Part shown: one piece after another, positions 1-7,022 of the stretch
How positions within the stretch are numbered: position 1 is the first letter of the stretch
Layout: each line of letters starts with the position of its first letter
Assembly: GCA_943328885.2 (NCBI GenBank)
Contig: CALQBT020000019.1
Span: 1 to 14,025 of the forward strand
Origin: Bordetella parapertussis
GTDB lineage: Bacteria; Pseudomonadota; Gammaproteobacteria; Burkholderiales; Burkholderiaceae_C
Length of the DNA: 14,025 nt
Direction of reading: 5' to 3'
Position numbers and translations under genes: made by a program
The notes under the pieces: model-generated
What the model was told of the DNA's origin: nothing
Database searches by the model: none
The model's input: the letters and a program-made list of their open reading frames with translations, nothing else

Positions 1-2
1 CG

Positions 3-185
3 GCGCAGTTGATGGCAGCGCCGTCCTGGGACCACGACACTTTGGACGACCTGAGCCAGGTGATGGTCGATGCGTCGATCTGCGGCCTGGGCCAGGCCGC
101 ACCCAACGCGATCCGTTGCGTCCAGCGCTACTTTGACGACGAGGTGGCTGCCGGGATGTCAAACCAGAAGGAGTCCCAGCGATGA
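3..185 (+). CDS. NAD-dependent formate dehydrogenase beta subunit (NuoF-like), C-terminal part only
   Basis: This is the last 60 codons of a gene that begins left of the window. The visible piece contains ASICGLGQAAPN followed by an aromatic helix ending RYFDDEV. That is the C-terminal signature of NuoF/HoxF/FdsB-type flavoprotein subunits, in which the Cys is the last ligand of the [4Fe-4S] cluster next to FMN. In this family the subunit binds FMN and NAD(H) and passes electrons from the alpha subunit to NAD+ in the cytoplasm. The stop codon overlaps the next start in an ATGA arrangement, so the two genes are very likely translationally coupled. The assignment to formate dehydrogenase, rather than a hydrogenase or complex I, rests on the downstream alpha subunit. 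The FMN and NAD sites lie outside the window and cannot be checked. Confidence 0.85.
   Translation, partial: AQLMAAPSWDHDTLDDLSQVMVDASICGLGQAAPNAIRCVQRYFDDEVAAGMSNQKESQR
168..173 (+). promoter_or_regulatory. Ribosome binding site of the formate dehydrogenase alpha gene
   Basis: AAGGAG lies 8 bases before the ATG at 182, inside the last codons of the beta-subunit gene. It supports the start at 182 and re-initiation after the upstream stop. Confidence 0.7.
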
Positions 186-3022
186 GCGCTACCGAGCGGT
201 TCGACTTCACGCTGGACGGGCGCAGCGTCAACGCCCAGCCTGGCGAAACCATCCTGCAGGCGGCGCAGCGACAAGGCGTGCAGATCCCGCGGCTGTGCTT
301 TTCGGACAACTTGCGCGCCGATGGCAACTGCCGCGCCTGCGTCGTCGAGATCGACGGCGAGCGCAGCCTGGCGCCGAGTTGCTGCCGCTTGCCCCAGCCC
401 GGCATGGTGGTGCAAGCCAGCAGCGAGCGTGCGATCAAGAGCCAGAAGATGGTGCTCGAGCTGCTGCTGGCCGACTTGCCCGATCAGGGCAGCCGATGGG
501 TCGACGGCGACGCCGCGCGCCCGCACGGTGAGCTCAGCGACTGGGCCGCCCGTCTGGGCGTGACCGCGCGCCCGGCGCTGGTCGCGCTGCGGCGCGAGCA
601 GACTGCGCCCGAATTGAGCCACCCGGCGATGGCCGTCAACCTGGACGCCTGCATCCAGTGCACGCGCTGCGTTCGCGCCTGCCGCGAGACCCAGATGACC
701 GACGTGATCGGCATGCTGCACCGCGGTGCTGGGTCGCAGATCGCTTTCGACCTGGGCGACGCGATGGGCGACAGCAGCTGCGTTGCCTGCGGCGAATGCG
801 TGCAGGCCTGCCCGACTGGCGCGCTCAGTGCCAAGACCTTGATCGGCGACCAGCGGGTCGACAAGGTGGTCGATTCGGTCTGCCCGTTCTGCGGTGTCGG
901 CTGTCTGCTGAGCTACCAGGTTCGCGACCACCGGATCGTCGCTGTCCAGGGCCGCAAAGGCCCGGCCAACGACAGCCGGCTCTGTGTCAAGGGCCGTTTC
1001 GGCTTCGACTATGTGCACCACCGCCAGCGGTTGCTGCGCCCGCTGATCCGCAAGCCTGGTGTGGCCAAGGACTCGAAGTCGACGCCGCGGCCCGAAGACT
1101 GGCACGAGGTCTTTCGCGAGGCGAACTGGGACGAGGCGCTGGCGCTGGCCGGCGGCGGCCTGAAAGCGCTGCGCGACCAGCATGGCCCCAAGACCTTGGC
1201 CGGATTCGGCTCGGCCAAAGGCAGCACCGACGAGGCCTATTTGTTCCAGAAGCTGGTGCGCACCGGCTTCGGCAGCAACAACGTTGACCACTGCACCCGG
1301 CTGTGCCATGCCAGCAGCGTGGCCGCGCTGCTTGAGGGTGTGGGGTCTGGCGCGGTCAGCAACCCGGTCAACGATGTGCAGCATGCCGAGCTGATCCTGG
1401 TGATTGGCGCCAACCCGACGTCCAACCACCCGGTGGCAGCGACCTGGATGAAGAACGCCGCCGCCCGCGGCACCAAGATCGTCGTGGCCGACCCGCGCCG
1501 CACCGACCTGGCGCGCCACGCCTGGCGCAGCTTGCAGTTCAATCCCGACACCGATGTGGCGCTGCTCAACGCGATGATCCACACCGTGATCGCCGAGGGG
1601 CTGACCGACCAGGACTTCCTCCGCGACCGGGCCAGCAACTTCGAGGCCTTGAAGGCCAACGTGGCGGGCTACACGCCCGAGCGCATGGCGCCGATCTGCG
1701 GCATCGCGGCCGAGACCATCCGCGAGGTGGCACGGGCTTTTGCCGGCGCGAAGTCAGCGATGGTGCTGTGGGGCATGGGCGTGAGCCAGCATGTGCACGG
1801 CACCGACAACGCGCGCTGCCTGATCGCGCTGGTCTGCGTGGCCGGCCAGATCGGCAAGCCCGGCAGCGGCCTGCATCCGCTGCGTGGCCAGAACAATGTG
1901 CAAGGCGCCAGCGATGCCGGGTTGATCCCGATGATGTTCCCGAACTACCAGCGGGTCGACAACCCGCAGGTCCACGCCTGGTTCGAGGACTTCTGGCAGA
2001 CCCGTCTCGACGACCAGCCTGGGCTGACCGTGGTCGAGATCCTGCGCAAGGCCCAGGCGCCAGAGACCGACCCACGCAAGATCCGCGGCATGTACGTGAT
2101 GGGCGAGAACCCGGCGATGAGCGACCCCGACCTGAACCATGCCCGCGAGGGTTTGGCCAGCCTGGCGCACCTGGTGGTGCAGGACTTGTTCATGACCGAG
2201 ACTGCTTGGCTCGCCGACGTGGTGTTGCCGGCCTCGGGCTGGCCTGAGAAGACCGGCACCGTGACCAACACCGACCGCATGCTGCAAATGGGTCGGCGCG
2301 CGCTCGACGCGCCGGGCGAGGCCCGACAAGACCTGTGGATCATCCAGCAGATTGCTGCCCGCATGGGTTTGGACTGGCGCTACGACGGCGAGGACAGCGG
2401 CGTCGCCGCGGTCTACGAGGAGATGCGCCAGGCCTTGCACGGCGTGATCGCCGGCGTCAGCTGGCAGCGGCTCGAGCATCAGCACAGCGTCACCTACCCC
2501 TGCCTGAGCGAAGACGACCCTGGCCAGCCCATCGTTTTCACCGAGCACTTCGCCACCGCCGACGGCCGGGTGCATCTGGTGCCTGCCGACATCATCCCGG
2601 CGGCCGAGCGGCCCGACGCCGACTACCCTTTCGTGCTGATCACCGGCCGTCAACTCGAACACTGGCACACCGGCAGCATGACGCGCCGCACCGAGGTGCT
2701 CGATGCGCTCGAACCGATGGCCACCGCCAGCCTGCATGGCGCGGACCTGCAGCGTCTGGGGTTGCGAACCGGTGACGTGCTGACGGTGGCGAGCCGCCGC
2801 GGCAGTGTCACGCTGAGCGCGCGGCGCGACGACGGCACACCGACCGGCGCGGTGTTCATCCCCTTTGCCTATGCCGAGGCGGCGGCCAATCTGTTGACCC
2901 ACGCAGCGCTAGACCCGACCGCCAAGATACCGGAGTTCAAGTACTGCGCGGTGCGGGTCGAGCGGGGCGGTGAGTTGCCGGCGCCCGCGGCCTATGGCGC
3001 CGGCTTGGCGCGGCTAGGCTGA
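182..3022 (+). CDS. fdhF: NAD-dependent formate dehydrogenase, alpha (catalytic) subunit
   Basis: A complete 946-residue Mo/W-bis-MGD oxidoreductase that should oxidise formate to CO2. Visible in order: an N-terminal [2Fe-2S] ferredoxin domain (C39, C50, C53, C67), two ferredoxin-type [4Fe-4S] motifs (C157/C160/C163/C167 and C200/C203/C206/C210), and the [4Fe-4S] motif opening the molybdopterin domain (C234, C237, C241, C268). The active-site pair Cys-His follows at C375-H376, in CTRLCHASSV. A molydopterin-dinucleotide-binding C-terminal domain follows, with ITGRQLEHWHTGSMTRR near residue 820. The Cys-His pair is the known formate dehydrogenase signature; Cys is not replaced by selenocysteine. 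The NuoG-type His-Cys cluster (HxxxCxxC..C), present in FdsA after the [2Fe-2S] domain, is absent, as I recall for the two-subunit Methylorubrum Fdh1 type. Symbols vary (fdhF, fdh1A, fdwA). Whether the metal is Mo or W cannot be read from sequence. It overlaps the beta gene by 4 bases. Confidence 0.95.
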   Translation: MSATERFDFTLDGRSVNAQPGETILQAAQRQGVQIPRLCFSDNLRADGNCRACVVEIDGERSLAPSCCRLPQPGMVVQASSERAIKSQKMVLELLLADLPDQGSRWVDGDAARPHGELSDWAARLGVTARPALVALRREQTAPELSHPAMAVNLDACIQCTRCVRACRETQMTDVIGMLHRGAGSQIAFDLGDAMGDSSCVACGECVQACPTGALSAKTLIGDQRVDKVVDSVCPFCGVGCLLSYQVRDHRIVAVQGRKGPANDSRLCVKGRFGFDYVHHRQRLLRPLIRKPGVAKDSKSTPRPEDWHEVFREANWDEALALAGGGLKALRDQHGPKTLAGFGSAKGSTDEAYLFQKLVRTGFGSNNVDHCTRLCHASSVAALLEGVGSGAVSNPVNDVQHAELILVIGANPTSNHPVAATWMKNAAARGTKIVVADPRRTDLARHAWRSLQFNPDTDVALLNAMIHTVIAEGLTDQDFLRDRASNFEALKANVAGYTPERMAPICGIAAETIREVARAFAGAKSAMVLWGMGVSQHVHGTDNARCLIALVCVAGQIGKPGSGLHPLRGQNNVQGASDAGLIPMMFPNYQRVDNPQVHAWFEDFWQTRLDDQPGLTVVEILRKAQAPETDPRKIRGMYVMGENPAMSDPDLNHAREGLASLAHLVVQDLFMTETAWLADVVLPASGWPEKTGTVTNTDRMLQMGRRALDAPGEARQDLWIIQQIAARMGLDWRYDGEDSGVAAVYEEMRQALHGVIAGVSWQRLEHQHSVTYPCLSEDDPGQPIVFTEHFATADGRVHLVPADIIPAAERPDADYPFVLITGRQLEHWHTGSMTRRTEVLDALEPMATASLHGADLQRLGLRTGDVLTVASRRGSVTLSARRDDGTPTGAVFIPFAYAEAAANLLTHAALDPTAKIPEFKYCAVRVERGGELPAPAAYGAGLARLG

Positions 3023-3033
3023 GGCACCATCGC

Positions 3034-3070
3034 CGCAAGCTGCCTTGAGGGCTTGCGCTGCCGGTCTTTT
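3034..3070 (+). terminator. Likely intrinsic terminator of the formate dehydrogenase genes
   Basis: A 7-bp perfect stem, CGCAAGC (3034-3040) with GCTTGCG (3051-3057), has a 10-base loop that can add two G-C pairs. It starts 11 bases after the stop codon and is followed after a few bases by TCTTTT ending at 3070. The gap between stem and T-tract makes it imperfect. It lies between two convergent genes and could serve both. Confidence 0.5.
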
Positions 3071-3123
3071 GGGCAACCAAGCCCTTGACATAGTCTGAGC
3101 CGATTGCTCTTGCCGCAGTCCCG

Positions 3124-3801
3124 TCAGTCTTCGAAGCCCACGAACACCGCCGCGTCGTCCACGGACTTTCTGTGCGAGACCACGGCGTTCGCGGGGAAGC
3201 TATCGTCTGGCCAACCCATGGCAACGCAGGTCTGGATCACCTGGTCGTCGGGAATGCCGGCTTCGGCGCGCACGACCGGAGACTGCATGATGCCCTGGCT
3301 GTTGATGACGCATCCCAGCCCGCGCGACCAGGCGGCATTGACCAGGCAGTTGACGACGCCGCCGCAATCAAAAGGGGCGATGTCGCTGCCATGGATGGCG
3401 CGGTCATAGGTCACGACGATCGAGACCGGCGCGTCAAACTGGCGGAACCCGCGCAACACCCAGTCGAGGCGCTTTTCCTTGTTGTCGCGTTCGATGCCCA
3501 TCGCGGTGAAGAGCTGTTTGGCGATGCCGATTTGCCGCTCGCGGTGTACGCCTTCGTAGCCCGGTCCCATGCGGAACTCGCGCGAATCCGGCACGCCGGC
3601 GAGGTTGCGCTCCACATTGCCCTGGCGGATCCGGTCGAGCACAGCACCGGTCACCACATAGAAATTCCAGGGTTGGGTGTTGAGCGACGTCGGCGCGCGG
3701 ATCGCAAACTCCAGGACTTCCCGGATCAGTGCCTTGGGTACCGGTTTTTTCAGATATCCCCGGATGCTCCGGCGCCCCAGGACCACCTCATCAAATTTCA
3801 T
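3124..3801 (-). CDS. Nitroreductase family FMN-dependent oxidoreductase
   Basis: A complete 225-residue protein of the usual length for the FMN-binding nitroreductase fold, whose members reduce nitroaromatics, quinones or similar acceptors with NAD(P)H as homodimers in the cytoplasm. Visible motifs are RRSIRGY at residues 10-16 (FMN phosphate contacts R10, S12 and R14 by family analogy), SLNTQPW at 39-45 (FMN isoalloxazine contacts), GLGCVINSQG at 161-170, and MGWPDD followed by a basic residue near the end. It resembles the PnbA/NfnB-like branch. The start is supported by AGGGAGA ending 4 bases before the ATG. It converges on the formate dehydrogenase genes and lies 197 bases downstream of the Bug receptor gene on the same strand. 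The physiological substrate is not evident. Confidence 0.88.
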   Translation of the reverse strand: MKFDEVVLGRRSIRGYLKKPVPKALIREVLEFAIRAPTSLNTQPWNFYVVTGAVLDRIRQGNVERNLAGVPDSREFRMGPGYEGVHRERQIGIAKQLFTAMGIERDNKEKRLDWVLRGFRQFDAPVSIVVTYDRAIHGSDIAPFDCGGVVNCLVNAAWSRGLGCVINSQGIMQSPVVRAEAGIPDDQVIQTCVAMGWPDDSFPANAVVSHRKSVDDAAVFVGFED

Positions 3802-3960
3802 CTTGTCTCCCTATCGCTGGTTTGTTCGTTCAGTCAATCGACCGCTGCCCAAACTACGGGCCGTCGAAGCTTCAATTCTCGCCGCTCGTCAAGCACCAGG
3901 GCCGTGACCTTTGCGCATCGACAGGGCGCCTCAGGTCTTGCCGCCAGAAGGTTCTTGCGG

Positions 3961-3977
3961 GTCCGATGCGTCGGGAC
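3961..3977 (-). repeat. Short hairpin after the Bug receptor gene
   Basis: GTCCGA (3961-3966) and TCGGGAC (3971-3977) pair with one bulged G around a TGCG loop, about 20 bases past the stop codon at 3999. There is no T-tract, so it is at most a weak transcript-end structure. I see nothing else in the 197-base gap between 3802 and 3998. Confidence 0.3.
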
Positions 3978-3998
3978 TCGATACGGGGGCCACGGCGC

Positions 3999-4973
3999 TC
4001 ATTCGATTCGCACGTTGGCGGCCTTGACCACCGTTGCCCAGCGCTCTTGCTCGGCCCGGGCAAAGGCCGCAAACTGTTCGGGCGTACCGCCCGTCACGCT
4101 CCATCCTTGGGCGCTGAGCTGGTCGCGAATCTCGGGTGTGCGCAGCGCTTCGTTGAAGGCGGTATTGAGCCTTTGCACCAGCTCGCGCGGCAGCCCGGCC
4201 GGGGCATAGATGCCGTACCACGAGTTGACGTCGAAGCCCTTGACGCCTGCCTCGCCGAGGGTGGGCAGCTCGGGCAGCACCGCAGAGCGTTGGGCCGAGG
4301 TCACCGCCAGCGCGCGCAACTTGCCAGCCTTGATGTGCGGTAGGGGCAAGGGAATGTTGTCGAACATGATGTCGATGCGCCCGGCCATCAAATCCATCAT
4401 CGCCGGCGCGCTGCCTTTGTAGGGAACATGCTGCAGCGTCAACCCATTGACTTGGCTGAACATCTCGCCGGTGAGGTGGGCTGAGGAGCCATTGCCCGGA
4501 GAGCCGAAATTGAGCTTGCCGGGGTTGGCCCGGGCGTGGTCGATGAAGGCCTGGATGTCCTTGACCGGCGTGGCCGGGTTGACGATGGCCACATTGGTCA
4601 TCGTCGCGAGCAAGACGATGGGCGTGAAATCCTTGATCGCGTCATACGGCATCTTGGCGTACGCGCTGACGTTGATGGCGTGCGTACCGATGGTGCCGAT
4701 CAGCAGGGTATAGCCATCGCCCGGCGATTTGGCGACAGCATCGCTGCCGATGTTGCCGCCCGCGCCAGGGCGGTAGTCCATCAGGAAGTTCTGGCCCAGC
4801 AGCTGCCCGACCTTGGCCAAGGTGGGCCGCCAGTGCTCCATGTTGCCCCCCGCCGCGTAGGGCACGATGACTTTTACCGGCTTGGCCGGGTAGCTTTGCG
4901 CGGTGGCCGAAACGGTTGCCAGCGCCAACAGCGCCAACAGCGCCGCTTTGGCGGCTTGCGAGATCGAACGCAT
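3999..4973 (-). CDS. Bug family (TctC-like) periplasmic substrate-binding protein
   Basis: A complete 324-residue exported receptor of the tripartite tricarboxylate transporter type; about 320-330 residues is usual. Residues 1-26 form a signal peptide: a basic N-end (R2, K9), a long Leu/Ala core, and an Ala-rich cleavage region before QSYPAKPV. Family motifs are VPYAAGG (37-43), YRPGAGGNIG (67-76), GSPGNGSSAHL (157-167), VPYKG (183-187) and D201/D205. Bug proteins bind small carboxylates, amino acids or aromatic acids; most are orphan receptors without adjacent TctA/TctB, and none is seen here. The ligand is unknown. The loop after AAGG reads NMEHWRPTL, whereas the family usually has an Asp-containing xxDxxAR segment there. 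The ribosome site is weak. It is divergent from the D-threonine aldolase-like gene across 147 bases. Confidence 0.9.
   Translation of the reverse strand: MRSISQAAKAALLALLALATVSATAQSYPAKPVKVIVPYAAGGNMEHWRPTLAKVGQLLGQNFLMDYRPGAGGNIGSDAVAKSPGDGYTLLIGTIGTHAINVSAYAKMPYDAIKDFTPIVLLATMTNVAIVNPATPVKDIQAFIDHARANPGKLNFGSPGNGSSAHLTGEMFSQVNGLTLQHVPYKGSAPAMMDLMAGRIDIMFDNIPLPLPHIKAGKLRALAVTSAQRSAVLPELPTLGEAGVKGFDVNSWYGIYAPAGLPRELVQRLNTAFNEALRTPEIRDQLSAQGWSVTGGTPEQFAAFARAEQERWATVVKAANVRIE
4921..4944 (-). repeat. Nine-base tandem repeat inside the Bug signal-peptide codons
   Basis: AGCGCCAAC occurs at 4921-4929 and 4930-4938, followed by a partial AGCGCC at 4939-4944. It encodes part of the Leu/Ala hydrophobic core of the signal peptide, so a gain or loss of a unit would change the core by three residues without a frameshift. 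Confidence 0.7.
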
Positions 4974-5120
4974 GGATGATTCCCGAGGTGGACGACAGTT
5001 GTGAGGAGCACGGACAGGTCATCATGCCATCGCCTTGACCGCCAATCTGCGCATCGGTCGGCGCGCCGGCGTCGGGTGGCATCATCGGGCATCGTCGCAA
5101 CTGCCCCCGGCCAAACCCCT

Positions 5121-6260
5121 ATGAACCCAGCCCTGAGCGAGATCGACACGCCCACCTTGGTGCTAGACCTGGACGCGATGGAGCGAAATCTGGCCCGCAT
5201 GGCCGGGTTCGCCCACCGGCACGGCCTGCGATGGCGTCCGCACGCCAAGATGCACAAGTGCTCCGAGATCGCGCAGTTGCAACTGCGCGCTGGCGGCGTG
5301 GGCGTTTGCGTGCAGAAGACCGCCGAGGCCGAGGTGATGGCGGCCGGGGGCGTGGACGACATCCTGATCACCAACCAGGTGGTGGCCGCGCCCAAACTCG
5401 ACCGCGTGGCCTGTCTGGCGGCTGCGCTGCAGCGGCGTGGCGGCCGGCTCGGCCTGACCGTCGACAGCGTGGTCGGATTTGAGGCCTTGGCCAGCGCGCT
5501 CGAGCGCCATCAGGCGGCGCCCGAGGGGGAATGGCTCGACGTCTATGTCGAAGTCGATGTCGGCGGCCAGCGTTGCGGGTTGGCGCCGGCGCAGGCCCCA
5601 GCGCTGGCCCAGCGCATCGTGCGTCATCCGCAGATGCGCTGGGCCGGACTGCAGGCCTACCATGGCAAAGCCCAGCATTTGCGCACGGTCGCGCAACGCC
5701 ACGATGCGATCCAACTGGCCGCTCAGGCGGTGCAGCAGGCCACACAGGGCCTTCGCACTTGCGGCCTGGAGGTTCCTCAGGTGACCGGTGCTGGCACGGG
5801 GTCGATGGTGCACGAGGCTGGCAGTGGCGCCTGGACCGAACTGCAAGCGGGCTCGTTCCTGTTCATGGACGCCGACTATGCCCGCAACGAACAGCACCCC
5901 GAGCAGCCGGCTTTCGAGCACGCACTGTTCGTCTGTGCGCAGGTCACCGGTGTTTATGACGCGTACGCCGTGTGCGATGCTGGCCACAAGAGCCATGCCG
6001 TCGACTCCGGCCTGCCCACTGTGCTCAGGCTTCGGGGCGAGCCGGGTTTCGAATTCCACAACGGCGGTGACGAGCACGGCATCCTGCGCCCGCGCCCCGG
6101 CCAGGCCTTGCCCGCCATCGGTGACCAGCTGTGGTTGATTCCAGGCCACTGCGACCCGACCTGCAATCTCCACGACCGCATGGCGGGCGTCCGCGGTGGC
6201 CTCGCTGCAGGCCATGTCGAGCGCTGGCTGCGCATCGACGCACGTGGCGCGCTGAGTTGA
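5121..6260 (+). CDS. D-threonine aldolase / DSD1-family PLP-dependent enzyme
   Basis: A fold-type III PLP enzyme with an alanine racemase-like N-terminal barrel, 379 residues from the chosen start. RPHAKMHK (39-46) holds the PLP lysine, K43. GTGSM (225-229) should bind the PLP phosphate. The C-terminal HCD (H343, D345) in [11 protein letters not shown] matches the divalent-metal site of D-threonine aldolases and D-serine dehydratases. Known members cleave D-threonine or D-3-hydroxyamino acids to glycine plus an aldehyde, or dehydrate D-serine; sequence alone does not choose between them. I placed the start at 5121 because homology begins at [15 protein letters not shown]; a GTG at 5001 would add 40 unlike residues. 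No clear Shine-Dalgarno precedes the ATG. It is divergent from the Bug receptor, so a shared D-amino- or hydroxy-acid role is possible but unproven. Confidence 0.85.
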   Translation: MNPALSEIDTPTLVLDLDAMERNLARMAGFAHRHGLRWRPHAKMHKCSEIAQLQLRAGGVGVCVQKTAEAEVMAAGGVDDILITNQVVAAPKLDRVACLAAALQRRGGRLGLTVDSVVGFEALASALERHQAAPEGEWLDVYVEVDVGGQRCGLAPAQAPALAQRIVRHPQMRWAGLQAYHGKAQHLRTVAQRHDAIQLAAQAVQQATQGLRTCGLEVPQVTGAGTGSMVHEAGSGAWTELQAGSFLFMDADYARNEQHPEQPAFEHALFVCAQVTGVYDAYAVCDAGHKSHAVDSGLPTVLRLRGEPGFEFHNGGDEHGILRPRPGQALPAIGDQLWLIPGHCDPTCNLHDRMAGVRGGLAAGHVERWLRIDARGALS

Positions 6261-6261
6261 C

Positions 6262-6289
6262 TGCATCGGCGCGGTCGCCGCGCCATGCA
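6262..6289 (+). terminator. Strong hairpin directly after the aldolase-like gene
   Basis: GGCGCGG (6268-6274) and CCGCGCC (6278-6284) form a perfect 7-bp stem closed by TCG. Flanking TGCAT (6262-6266) and ATGCA (6285-6289) add five pairs across one bulged C. It begins two bases after the stop codon. It lacks a T-tract, so it may protect the transcript end or act with Rho rather than as a classic intrinsic terminator. Confidence 0.45.
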
Positions 6290-6315
6290 CGCGCTGCCCA
6301 GGCTTGCTGGCCGGG

Positions 6316-6346
6316 TTGCCAGGGGCTGACGGCGGCCACCTAAAAT
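6316..6346 (+). promoter_or_regulatory. Putative sigma-70 promoter of dcd
   Basis: TTGCCA (6316-6321) and TAAAAT (6341-6346) each match the -35 and -10 consensus at 5 of 6 positions. The spacer is 19 bp, slightly long. A transcript would start near 6353, about 20 bases before the dcd start. Confidence 0.45.
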
Positions 6347-6360
6347 GTTGCGCTGCATTC

Positions 6361-6365
6361 AAGGA
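6361..6365 (+). promoter_or_regulatory. Ribosome binding site deciding the dcd start
   Basis: AAGGA lies 7 bases before the ATG at 6373. It selects this start over an in-frame ATG at 6304, which would add 23 residues without family similarity. Confidence 0.65.
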
Positions 6366-6372
6366 CAGCGCG

Positions 6373-6942
6373 ATGAGCATCAAGAGCGACAAGTGGATAC
6401 GCCGCATGGCCGACCAGACCGGCATGATCGAGCCCTTCGAGCCGGGCCAGGTGCGGCAGTCTGCCGATGGCCAGAAGATCGTGAGCTACGGCACTTCGAG
6501 CTACGGCTATGACGTGCGCTGCGCGCGCGAGTTCAAGGTCTTCACCAATGTTTACTCGACCGTCGTCGACCCGAAGAACTTCGACGAAAAGAGCTTCGTC
6601 GACATCGAGGCCGATGTCTGCATCATCCCGCCCAACAGTTTTGCGCTGGCCAGGACGATGGAGTATTTCCGCATCCCGCGCAACGTGCTGACGATCTGCC
6701 TGGGCAAGAGCACCTACGCGCGCTGCGGCATCATCGTCAACGTCACGCCTTTCGAGCCCGAATGGGAGGGCTTTGTGACGCTGGAGTTCAGCAACACGAC
6801 GCCCTTGCCGGCCAAGATCTATGCCGGTGAGGGCTGCGCCCAGGTGCTGTTCTTCGAGAGCGATGAGGTCTGTGAGACCAGCTACAAGGACCGCGGTGGC
6901 AAGTACCAGGGCCAGCGCGGTGTGACGCTGCCCAAGGCCTGA
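6373..6942 (+). CDS. dcd: dCTP deaminase
   Basis: A complete 189-residue enzyme that deaminates dCTP to dUTP in the cytoplasm, supplying dUMP (via dUTPase) for dTMP synthesis. Visible motifs are [15 protein letters not shown] (43-57), [19 protein letters not shown] (111-129) and [12 protein letters not shown] (135-146), which contains E138, the position of the catalytic glutamate in the E. coli enzyme. The C-terminal [19 protein letters not shown] is the segment that closes over the triphosphate in the trimer. The length fits beta-proteobacterial Dcd. Since this is the mono-functional proteobacterial form, the product should be dUTP rather than dUMP. It has its own likely promoter and stands alone, with a convergent SapC-family gene 80 bases downstream. 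Confidence 0.97.
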   Translation: MSIKSDKWIRRMADQTGMIEPFEPGQVRQSADGQKIVSYGTSSYGYDVRCAREFKVFTNVYSTVVDPKNFDEKSFVDIEADVCIIPPNSFALARTMEYFRIPRNVLTICLGKSTYARCGIIVNVTPFEPEWEGFVTLEFSNTTPLPAKIYAGEGCAQVLFFESDEVCETSYKDRGGKYQGQRGVTLPKA

Positions 6943-7009
6943 TCACACAGCGTGATGGTCCTAGCGCTCAATGGCACGTGTCGCTGGCGCCAGAGCCTCT
7001 GGGCTGGCG
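6942..7009. other. Convergent gap between dcd and sapC with small hairpins
   Basis: ATCAC (6942-6946) and GTGAT (6952-6956) form a 5-bp stem at the dcd stop. CGCCAG (6988-6993) and CTGGCG (7004-7009) form a 6-bp stem about 13 bases past the sapC stop. Neither has a T-tract, so terminator function for either strand is only a possibility. Confidence 0.3.
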
Positions 7010-7022
7010 GCCGTCGCCCGGA

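Noticed and set aside
128..1582. 484-codon minus-strand ORF opposite the formate dehydrogenase alpha gene
   Set aside because: It mirrors a well-identified gene with all its cofactor motifs; its translation has no recognisable domain and is rich in the His/Ala/Arg/Gln typical of GC-rich antisense frames.
1754..2902. 382-codon minus-strand ORF over the same gene
   Set aside because: Same antisense-frame artefact; composition dominated by His, Gly, Val and Arg, with no family motif.
4800..4870. Frameshift in the Bug gene as the cause of its odd loop
   Set aside because: Family motifs continue in the same frame on both sides, and the alternative frames do not restore the usual Asp-containing segment.
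5035..5068. Possible sigma-70 promoter (TTGACC) and GGCGCGCC palindrome in the Bug/aldolase divergent region
   Set aside because: No acceptable -10 element lies 16-19 bp downstream, and a short GC palindrome is expected by chance in DNA of this composition.
5001..5120. Upstream GTG start for the aldolase-like gene adding 40 residues
   Set aside because: The added residues are Arg/Ser-rich and do not resemble the family N-terminus, which begins at the ATG at 5121.
5163..6425. 420-codon minus-strand ORF over the aldolase-like gene and the dcd start
   Set aside because: The plus-strand frame has PLP and metal-site motifs and dcd is certain; the minus frame has neither motifs nor a ribosome site.
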